Below, piece after piece: positions 1-5,209 of a stretch of 8,789 nucleotides of DNA. The translations under genes were made by a program, and so were the position numbers. A model generated the notes under the pieces. It ran no database searches. It was not told the DNA's origin and saw only the letters and a program-made list of their open reading frames with translations. Within the stretch, counting starts at the first letter, position 1, and each line of letters starts with the position of its first letter. The stretch comes from JBDSLU01 sp039916225 (GTDB lineage Bacteria > Acidobacteriota > Vicinamibacteria > Vicinamibacterales > Vicinamibacteraceae): the NCBI GenBank assembly GCA_039916225.1, contig JBDSLU010000238.1:1-8789 (forward strand). Reading direction: 5' to 3'.

Positions 1-986
1 GTGTCGAGCAGTGTCGCGACCACGCGCCTGCCGTCCCATCCTTCGAGCCTGGCCGAGTAATCGAGCACCAGCCGATGTCCCATGGCCGGCGCGGCAATCC
101 GTCGTACGTCGTCGAACCCGACGTTGGGTTTGCCGCGCAGGAGGGCCAGCCCGCGCGCGGCGGCGCCGATGGCGATCGCGGCACGCGGCGAGCTGCCGTG
201 CTTGACGAAGGTCCGCACGGCCTCCGGCGAATCGGCGCAGGACGGATGAGAGGCGGCGACGATTCTCGCGATGTAGTTGGCGACCGCGCGGGGCAGAAAG
301 ATCGCGTCCACCAGCGCAAAGAGGTCGTTCAGTTCGTTGGCGTCGAGGACCGCCTCGAGCGGCGGCGGCTCGCCGTGCACGCGTGTCATGAGGATCTCTT
401 CGAGCACCGATTGCTCGACGCCGGCGATGTCGACTTTGAACATGAATCGATCGAGCTGAGCCTCGGGGAGCGGGTACGTCCCTTCCAGCTCGATGGGATT
501 CTGCGTCGCCAGCACGAAGAACGGTTCCGGCAGCCGCCGCGTTTCGCCGAACGTCGTCACCCGATGCTCCTGCATCGCCTCGAGGAGCGCCGACTGTGTC
601 TTCGGTGAGGCGCGATTGATCTCGTCGGCGAGGAGGACGCTGGTGAAGACCGGGCCGGGATGGAACACGAACTCCTTGCGGCCGTCGCGTTCCTGGAGGA
701 TGTGACTGCCCGTGATGTCGGTGGGCAGCAGGTCGGGCGTGAACTGGATGCGGCGGAAGTCGAGCGACAGGAGACGTGACAGGGCTTTCACGAGCTCGGT
801 CTTGCCCAGGCCAGGCAGGCCCTCGAGCAGGACGTGCCCGCGCGCGAGCAGCGCGGCGACGATCTCGTCGATGGCCTGTTCCTTGCCGAAGATGACGCGC
901 CGCAGCTCGGTGACGACTCGCGCGACCTTGGCTTGGCCAGCCGCGATCCGCTCGGGTGTGATGAGTCCCTGGTCGCGTCCGGTCAT
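1..986 (-). CDS. MoxR-family AAA+ ATPase (3' end beyond window)
   Basis: This gene encodes a MoxR-type AAA+ ATPase, a chaperone-like family that usually acts on VWA-domain or membrane partner proteins. The ATG at 984-986 opens a frame of 328 residues with no stop before the left edge. Visible motifs are Walker A GLPGLGKT (residues 56-63), Walker B VLLADEINRA (117-126), the family stretch QSALLEAMQE (131-140), sensor-1 region LATQNPIE (159-166) and YPLPEAQLDRF (171-181). The C-terminal lid helices follow, with the typical HRLVLDY segment near 304-310. MoxR proteins are usually about 310-340 residues, so only the last few codons are probably missing. The start lies 8 nt after the stop of the upstream minus-strand membrane protein gene, so the two are almost certainly cotranscribed. 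The next operon members, commonly DUF58 and VWA proteins, would lie outside the window. The family call is secure; the substrate is unknown. Confidence 0.95.
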   Translation of the reverse strand, partial: MTGRDQGLITPERIAAGQAKVARVVTELRRVIFGKEQAIDEIVAALLARGHVLLEGLPGLGKTELVKALSRLLSLDFRRIQFTPDLLPTDITGSHILQERDGRKEFVFHPGPVFTSVLLADEINRASPKTQSALLEAMQEHRVTTFGETRRLPEPFFVLATQNPIELEGTYPLPEAQLDRFMFKVDIAGVEQSVLEEILMTRVHGEPPPLEAVLDANELNDLFALVDAIFLPRAVANYIARIVAASHPSCADSPEAVRTFVKHGSSPRAAIAIGAAARGLALLRGKPNVGFDDVRRIAAPAMGHRLVLDYSARLEGWDGRRVVATLLD

Positions 987-994
987 GTGTCGCC

Positions 995-2332
995 TCACTG
1001 CTCGAAATACTTCTTGACGGCACTTTGGTGCCGCGGCGCCAGCGTGCGCCGCCAGGCGCTCTGGCCGGCGACCGCCGCGTACTGGCGAGCGGCGGACGGC
1101 GACGTCAGCACCGGGGCCGCATCCGGCTCACCCGGCAGCTCGGCGACCGGGGCCCAGTCGTCCGGGCTGCGCGGCGCCCCCGGCGGCAACGGCTGGTCTT
1201 TGAAGCGATCGAGCGGCGCGGTTTCCTTGCCCCACGTGAGGTCGGCGTCGGCCCGGCCGCGAGTCACGCCACCACGCCCCGGGCGGCCGCCGCCACGGGC
1301 CGATGCCTCGGCGGCGAGCGGAAACTCCGACGGATCGAACCGGCCCGGGAGCTTGCCGAGCTGTGAGAGTCCGGCGATGCGTCCGTTCGCGTCTCGCAGG
1401 TGCTTCGAGAGCGACGCCATGAGCGCTGTCAGCTCGGCGGCATCGGTCGGCAGTTTGGCGCCCTTGAGCAGCCGCTGGATGTCCTCGGACGCGCCGCGCA
1501 GCAGCCCGTGCTGCTCCAATCGTTCGAGCGCCTTCGTCAACTCGGCCACCTGCGCCGCCGCGACGCCCAGGTCACCGGCACCGGCCCCCTTCGACGCGGC
1601 GGCGTAGCGGGCCAGCGCCTCGTCGGCCCACTGGAGCGCGTTCTGCTTCTCGGCGACGCCGGATGCGATCCTGTCGTTCAGGGCGTCGACGGCTTCCCAC
1701 GACGAAGCGTCGACGCGGCGCTCGGCGCTCTGCCGGATACGTTCGATCTCCTCGTCCAGGCGCTCTTCTTCGGCGGCCGTGACCAACTGCTCCTGCTTCA
1801 ACTCGGCCAGCGTGGCGTCGAGGCGACTGGCCAGCTCGTTCGCGAGCGGCGCACTGGGCCCTTGCGGCAGCCGCTGCGGAATCCAGAACGCCGCCGCCAT
1901 GAAGGCTGCGGCGGGCCACACGATCGCCAGCCGTCGCCACGGCCGGAGCCGTGGGAGCGTCACCGCGGACGCCGTCGCCGCCAGCGCCGACTCGCGCCAC
2001 GCCGTATCGCCGGTCTCGAACAGGGCGATGAGCGTGCCCGAGCCGCCCGTCAGGGAATCGGCCAACGCGACGACGTCGGCGGAACTGTAGAAGCGCCGGT
2101 AGCAGATGAGAAAGGTGGGACAGACCGCCAGGACCGGTGCCAGCCACAGCCACGGCACGAGCGATGACGCCGCCGGGACAAAGACCCGGCCGATCAATGT
2201 AGCCACGCCGGCGAGCAACAGGCCGCCGGCCGCCCACGTCGGCCAGACATCCAGGCACAGACCGAGGGCCAACCGGCGCGCCAGCCGCCGTAAGGCTTCT
2301 TCACCCGTCACCGGCATCGTATGAATAGACAC
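995..2332 (-). CDS. Membrane-anchored coiled-coil protein of a MoxR operon (DUF4175-like)
   Basis: This is a 445-residue protein of unknown function encoded directly upstream of the MoxR ATPase. Three hydrophobic segments are visible at about residues 33-52, 58-77 and 133-151, all in the N-terminal third. A charged alpha-helical region follows (about 165-245, rich in E, R, Q and A) that is probably coiled coil. The tail is Gly/Arg/Pro-rich (about 345-410) and ends in a compact basic motif, WRRTLAPRHQSAVKKYF (427-443). This architecture resembles the large DUF4175-like membrane proteins that often precede moxR in Acidobacteriota and Planctomycetota; that comparison is from memory. The frame can open at GTG 2330-2332 or ATG 2315-2317. 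A purine-rich AGGGG lies close to the GTG but about 14 nt from the ATG, so neither choice is decisive. It is a likely partner or client of the ATPase, by inference from the 8-nt spacing. Confidence 0.8.
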   Translation of the reverse strand: MSIHTMPVTGEEALRRLARRLALGLCLDVWPTWAAGGLLLAGVATLIGRVFVPAASSLVPWLWLAPVLAVCPTFLICYRRFYSSADVVALADSLTGGSGTLIALFETGDTAWRESALAATASAVTLPRLRPWRRLAIVWPAAAFMAAAFWIPQRLPQGPSAPLANELASRLDATLAELKQEQLVTAAEEERLDEEIERIRQSAERRVDASSWEAVDALNDRIASGVAEKQNALQWADEALARYAAASKGAGAGDLGVAAAQVAELTKALERLEQHGLLRGASEDIQRLLKGAKLPTDAAELTALMASLSKHLRDANGRIAGLSQLGKLPGRFDPSEFPLAAEASARGGGRPGRGGVTRGRADADLTWGKETAPLDRFKDQPLPPGAPRSPDDWAPVAELPGEPDAAPVLTSPSAARQYAAVAGQSAWRRTLAPRHQSAVKKYFEQ

Positions 2333-2339
2333 CCCTGCC

Positions 2340-2350
2340 GCCGTAACGGC
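2340..2350. repeat. Perfect 11-nt palindrome GCCGT-A-ACGGC near the predicted transcription start
   Basis: Five-base arms surround a single central base just 5' of the membrane-protein start, where transcription would begin if the GATAAT at 2354-2359 is used. It abuts the CCTGAT repeat. It could be a protein-binding site; a one-base loop argues against an RNA hairpin. Evidence is positional only. Confidence 0.3.
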
Positions 2351-2373
2351 CTGATTATCTCTTAGACATCAGG
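2350..2373. repeat. Inverted repeat CCTGAT-N12-ATCAGG overlapping the candidate -10
   Basis: Six-base arms at 2350-2355 and 2368-2373 are perfect complements. A shorter TCT/AGA pair nests inside (2358-2360 and 2364-2366). No T-tract follows on the minus strand, so this does not look like an intrinsic terminator for the serine hydrolase gene. Its overlap with a GATAAT hexamer makes a repressor operator plausible. Arms this short can arise by chance. Confidence 0.4.
2354..2359 (-). promoter_or_regulatory. Candidate -10 element upstream of the membrane protein/MoxR operon
   Basis: On the minus strand these bases read GATAAT, five of six matches to the TATAAT consensus, inside the only AT-rich patch of this 97-bp gap. 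Transcription starting 6-9 nt downstream would begin near 2345-2348, leaving a leader of about 15 nt to the GTG or 30 nt to the ATG of the downstream gene. No good -35 hexamer is visible at 16-18 nt, so if real the promoter may rely on an activator. Two inverted repeats overlap or abut it. Confidence 0.4.
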
Positions 2374-2429
2374 TGGCGACCGGTCCGCCCAGCGGCCTCT
2401 GCGTCGGGCGCTGTCCGCCTTGGGAGCGG

Positions 2430-3608
2430 TTACTTCGCAAGAGCCGTGGCCGCCGCCTGCTGGAAGGCGCGGCGGATGTCGCTGCCGTCGCTGTTCGGCA
2501 GCCCCGAGCGCTGGATCATGAGGATGTAGGCGACGCCCTTCACGGGATCGATCCAGGCCTGGGTGCCCCACGCGCCGCCGTGGCCGTAGGTGCCGGGCGA
2601 GAGCATCGACGCCACGCCGTCGTGCGGGGTCTTCAGGATGCTGGTGGCCATGCCCCAGCCGTAGTTGGCGCCGCGGTTGCCCGACGCGTCGGTCTGGAAG
2701 AAGCCGGTCGGCAGGTCGCCGGTCTGCGGCGTCGTCAGGAACTTCATGGCCGCGGCGGTCAGATAGCGGCGGCCGTCGAGCGTGCCGCCGTTCAGGAGCA
2801 TTTGGCAGAAGCGTGCGTAGTCCGGCCCGGTCGAGTAGAGCCCGCCGTTGCCCTGGGGCGGACGGTTGCGCGGGCCGAAGTCGGGGCGCGGCGGCACGAC
2901 CTCGAGCACGCCGGTGGTCGGGTTCTTGGCGTAGGCCGTGACCAGCCGCGCCCGCTGCGCGTCCGTCGGATAGAAGGTCGTGTCCTTCATGCCGAGCGGG
3001 TCGAAGATCCGCTCCTGCACGAACACGTCGAACGTCTTCCCGCTGATCACCTCGATGATGCGCGAGGCGGCGTTGATCCCGCTCTGGGTGTACTTCCACT
3101 TCTCGCCCGGTTCGTACTGCATCGGCGCGGCGAGCCACAGCTTCTCCAGGTCGGCCAGCGTCTTGGCCTCCTGTGCCGCCGGGCCGGTCGCCTCGCCAAG
3201 GCCCGACGTGTGGGTGAGGATCTGCGTGATCGTCAGGTTGGCCGGCTTGCCCGACGGCGTCTTCAGGCCGGCGAAGCCGGGCAGGTACTTCGACACCTGA
3301 TCGGAGACCTTCAGCTTGCCCTCGTCTTGCAGTATCAGCACGGCCACGCCGGTCACCGGCTTGGTCATCGACGCGATCCAGAACAGCGTGTCGGGCGTCA
3401 TGGGACGCTTCGTCGCCACGTCGGCCGACCCGGTGGCCTCGAGGTGCAGGACGCGGTCCTTCGAGACCACTACGGTGACGGCGCCCGTCACCTCCTGCTT
3501 CGCCACCATTTCCTGCATGGCGGCGCCGATCCCGGGAAGCGTCGCCTCCTGGGCGAACGCGGTCAGCGAGGCGGCCAGGACCAGAGCGACGATGCGGATG
3601 GCATGCAT
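2430..3608 (-). CDS. Secreted serine hydrolase, class C beta-lactamase/CubicO family
   Basis: This 392-residue protein is a penicillin-binding-protein-like serine hydrolase (beta-lactamase class C, esterase or D-aminopeptidase fold). The chosen ATG at 3606-3608 gives a clean signal peptide: basic start, hydrophobic stretch, and a cleavage-like AFA-Q at residues 17-20. Catalytic motifs are in the usual order: S80-M-T-K83 (nucleophile and general base), Y173-T-Q (the YxN-equivalent, with Gln in place of the common Asn) and H343-G-G (the KTG-equivalent). ILTHTSGL (130-137) is also typical of the family. The mature enzyme should act in the periplasm. The substrate cannot be read from sequence; peptides, beta-lactams and carboxylic esters are all handled by relatives. 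The frame stays open upstream to 4142, but that extension is antisense to the EamA gene and lacks family features, so I rejected it. The ribosome site is weak: GAAGGG about 15 nt upstream. Confidence 0.93.
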   Translation of the reverse strand: MHAIRIVALVLAASLTAFAQEATLPGIGAAMQEMVAKQEVTGAVTVVVSKDRVLHLEATGSADVATKRPMTPDTLFWIASMTKPVTGVAVLILQDEGKLKVSDQVSKYLPGFAGLKTPSGKPANLTITQILTHTSGLGEATGPAAQEAKTLADLEKLWLAAPMQYEPGEKWKYTQSGINAASRIIEVISGKTFDVFVQERIFDPLGMKDTTFYPTDAQRARLVTAYAKNPTTGVLEVVPPRPDFGPRNRPPQGNGGLYSTGPDYARFCQMLLNGGTLDGRRYLTAAAMKFLTTPQTGDLPTGFFQTDASGNRGANYGWGMATSILKTPHDGVASMLSPGTYGHGGAWGTQAWIDPVKGVAYILMIQRSGLPNSDGSDIRRAFQQAAATALAK

Positions 3609-3616
3609 GGCGACGA

Positions 3617-3646
3617 TGTGTAGCCCTTCGGTCCTCCGGCCGTCAA
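3617..3646 (-). promoter_or_regulatory. Weak candidate promoter for the serine hydrolase gene
   Basis: The minus strand has TTGACG (3641-3646; five of six to TTGACA), then, after 18 nt, TACACA (3617-3622; a poor match to TATAAT). Transcription would start almost at the chosen ATG, so a nearly leaderless message would result. The -35 is good and the -10 is weak, so this is only a possibility. Confidence 0.25.
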
Positions 3647-3671
3647 GCACCGACTCGATGCAGCGCGCTAC

Positions 3672-3688
3672 CTGAAGTCCGACTTCAG
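3672..3688. promoter_or_regulatory. Perfect palindrome CTGAAGTC-C-GACTTCAG, candidate operator
   Basis: Two 8-base arms are exact reverse complements around one central C, in the non-coding divergent region. GCGC-rich bases flank both sides (3663-3668 and 3689-3692). The balanced base composition stands out in GC-rich surroundings. As RNA it could form only a 6-bp stem with a 5-nt loop and no T-tract follows, so a dimeric transcription-factor site is more likely than a terminator. Its centre is about 70 bp upstream of the serine hydrolase start. Confidence 0.5.
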
Positions 3689-3921
3689 CGCGTTCACCGC
3701 GGATTACCGCTCGGTTCTCGCTGGTAGGCGGCCGGGCCGCCGCCCCTGCCGGTGGCATTCGACGGCCTCGGCCCACTATCCTGCTCCACGGCAGGCCTTG
3801 CCGCGACCACGCCCGGCCAGCGAGACGCCATCCTTCGCCAGACTGGAAACTCCGCCTGAATTCGCCCTCGTCCTTCGTCCTGGCCAGCGCGCGGCGATCG
3901 CGCCTGACCGGTATCGGCCTG

Positions 3922-4758
3922 ATGTGCGCGGCGGTCTTCTGCTTCGCCCTGCTCGACACGACGGCCAAATGGCTCAGTAGCCGGATGGACACGATCCAGG
4001 TGATCGGCGCGCGCTTCGCGGTCCACTTCCTGCTGTCGTTCGTCGTCCTCAACCCGTGGACGGTGCCGGGACTGCTGCGAACGCAGCGACCCTGGCTGCA
4101 ACTGGGCCGGTCGGCGCTGCTGCTGGGCGCGACGGGCTTCAATTTCGCCGCGCTGCGCTTCCTGCAGCTCGATCAGACCGCCGCGATCATGTTCACCACG
4201 CCGTTTCTCGTCGCCGGGCTGGCCGGGCCGATCCTGGGCGAGTGGCTCGATTGGCGACGCTGGACGGCCATCGGCATCGGCTTCACGGGTGTCCTGCTGG
4301 TGACGAGGCCGGGAGCCGCCGGCATACATCCCGCCGCCGCCTTTTCGCTGCTGGCCGCAACCTGCACCGCCCTCTACAGCATCGCGACCCGCAAGCTGGC
4401 GTCCTGCGATCGCACCGAGACCACGTCGTTCTACTCCTCGGTCGTCGGCACGGTGGCGGCGGCCATTCCGATGGCGATGGTGTGGACCACGCCGTCCCGG
4501 CTCTCGACGGTCGTCGGCCTGGTGGCGGTGGGCGCGCTCGGCTGGGTCGGACACTGGATGCTGATCGCCGCGCACCGGCACGCCCCGGCGCCGGTGCTGG
4601 CGCCCTTCAGCTACGCGCAGATGATCTGGATGACCATGGCCGGCGCCATCGTGTTCGGCCATCTGCCGAGCGCGTGGACCGTCGCCGGCGCCGCCGTCGT
4701 CTTCGGGTCCGGCTTCTATCTCCTCACTCGTCAACGCTGGTCACGGCAGGTGGCGTGA
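3922..4758 (+). CDS. EamA/DMT-superfamily transporter (true N-terminus probably upstream)
   Basis: This is an integral membrane transporter of the drug/metabolite (EamA, RhaT-like) superfamily, a family that exports amino acids and related metabolites. From the ATG at 3922 the product has 278 residues and two EamA repeats. Hydrophobic segments lie around residues 1-12, 25-44, 62-80, 86-105, 113-128, 137-157, 167-187, 194-215, 226-246 and 252-268. The signature-like segment ALRFLQLDQTAAIMFTTP (77-94) and LGEWLDWRRWTAIGIGFTG (105-123) are typical. The first helix looks clipped: upstream codons in frame (encoding RLTGIGL) would complete it, yet no ATG, GTG or TTG occurs in that frame between the TGA at 3673 and 3922. 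It leads a plus-strand run with the iron permease-like and D-aminoacylase genes. The family is clear; the substrate is unknown. Confidence 0.88.
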   Translation: MCAAVFCFALLDTTAKWLSSRMDTIQVIGARFAVHFLLSFVVLNPWTVPGLLRTQRPWLQLGRSALLLGATGFNFAALRFLQLDQTAAIMFTTPFLVAGLAGPILGEWLDWRRWTAIGIGFTGVLLVTRPGAAGIHPAAAFSLLAATCTALYSIATRKLASCDRTETTSFYSSVVGTVAAAIPMAMVWTTPSRLSTVVGLVAVGALGWVGHWMLIAAHRHAPAPVLAPFSYAQMIWMTMAGAIVFGHLPSAWTVAGAAVVFGSGFYLLTRQRWSRQVA

Positions 4759-4800
4759 CGCCATCTGACCTCCGACCACGTCTTGGTCCACGCCAGAAAC

Positions 4801-4804
4801 GGAG
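4801..4804 (+). promoter_or_regulatory. Ribosome binding site GGAG that decides the start of the iron permease-like gene
   Basis: GGAG sits 5 nt before the GTG at 4810-4812, the best Shine-Dalgarno spacing in this run. It favours GTG 4810 over the in-frame TTG at 4783, which has no such site and would add nine residues without family character. Confidence 0.7.
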
Positions 4805-4809
4805 CGGCT

Positions 4810-5199
4810 GTGAACGGCACCTTTCGGAACCTCGCCGATCGTACGGCGGTCATCATCGGCTCGCCGTGGGCCTTCGTGACCATCCTCGTCGTCTCCGTGG
4901 TCTGGCTGGCGCTCGGCCCGGTGTTCGCCTACTCGGATACGTGGCAGCTGACCATGAACACGGTGGCCTCGCAGGTCACCTTCCTCGTCGCCTTCCTGCT
5001 GCAGAACACGCAGAACCGCGACACGCGCGCGCTGCAGCTGAAGCTGGATGAGCTGATTCGCAGCACGTCCGGGGCCCGCGATCAGCTGCTGCGGCTCGAG
5101 GAGATGTCGGACGACCAGCTCGATCGGCTCCAGCAGGAGTTCGACACCCTGCGCCAGCGGCGCGCACCAAGTCGACCTCCTGAACGTCCGACAGCTTAG
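4810..5199 (+). CDS. Low-affinity iron permease family protein (small membrane protein)
   Basis: The 129-residue product matches the pattern I know for the Iron_permease family (PF04120-like). Two hydrophobic helices, about residues 19-40 and 50-64, flank the conserved YSDTWQL (41-47). They are followed by the hallmark QNTQNRDTRALQLKLDEL (65-82), then a charged helical tail (about 88-118) and a Pro/Arg-rich end. The name comes from fungal Fet4-type transporters; in bacteria these short proteins are not proven iron transporters, so the function is open. I chose the GTG at 4810 because of the GGAG just upstream. The gene begins 51 nt after the EamA gene and ends 10 nt before the D-aminoacylase start, consistent with one transcript. 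Confidence 0.88.
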   Translation: MNGTFRNLADRTAVIIGSPWAFVTILVVSVVWLALGPVFAYSDTWQLTMNTVASQVTFLVAFLLQNTQNRDTRALQLKLDELIRSTSGARDQLLRLEEMSDDQLDRLQQEFDTLRQRRAPSRPPERPTA

Positions 5200-5209
5200 A
5201 CTACGCGCC

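Larger units (their letters stand above)
3609..3921. other. Divergent intergenic region between serine hydrolase and EamA transporter
   Basis: This stretch of about 310 bp separates the divergently transcribed serine hydrolase and transporter genes. It holds a possible hydrolase promoter near the left end and a perfect palindrome at 3672-3688; I see no convincing plus-strand promoter. Its right-hand part, from about 3860, is probably coding for the N-terminus of the transporter: the frame is open back to a TGA at 3673-3675 and the residues just before 3922 (RLTGIGL) extend the first membrane helix. No small gene with a ribosome site was recognised. Confidence 0.6.

Noticed and set aside
75..608. 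Plus-strand 177-residue frame at the left end
   Set aside because: It lies opposite the MoxR ATPase, whose Walker and sensor motifs are all intact.
2350..2373. Inverted repeat as a rho-independent terminator of the serine hydrolase gene
   Set aside because: The stem is short, broken and AT-containing, and no run of T follows on the minus strand.
2373..3623. Long plus-strand open frame of 416 residues opposite the serine hydrolase
   Set aside because: It is antisense to a gene with complete catalytic motifs; its Arg/Gly/Ala/His-rich composition is what the complement of GC-rich codons gives, and it has no ribosome site or recognisable domain.
3894..3901. GCGATCGC octamer, also at 172-179 and 6035-6042, similar to the cyanobacterial HIP1 repeat
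   Set aside because: Two of the three copies are inside genes where they encode or complement Ala-Ile-Ala codons; in GC-rich DNA this needs no special explanation.
3609..4142. N-terminal extension of the serine hydrolase frame to an ATG at 4142
   Set aside because: The extra 178 residues are antisense to the EamA gene and low in hydrophobic structure, while ATG 3608 gives a clean signal peptide.
3694..4734. Minus-strand 346-residue frame opposite the EamA gene
   Set aside because: It is very rich in R, G, D, E, Q and H with no domain; it is a shadow of the transporter codons.
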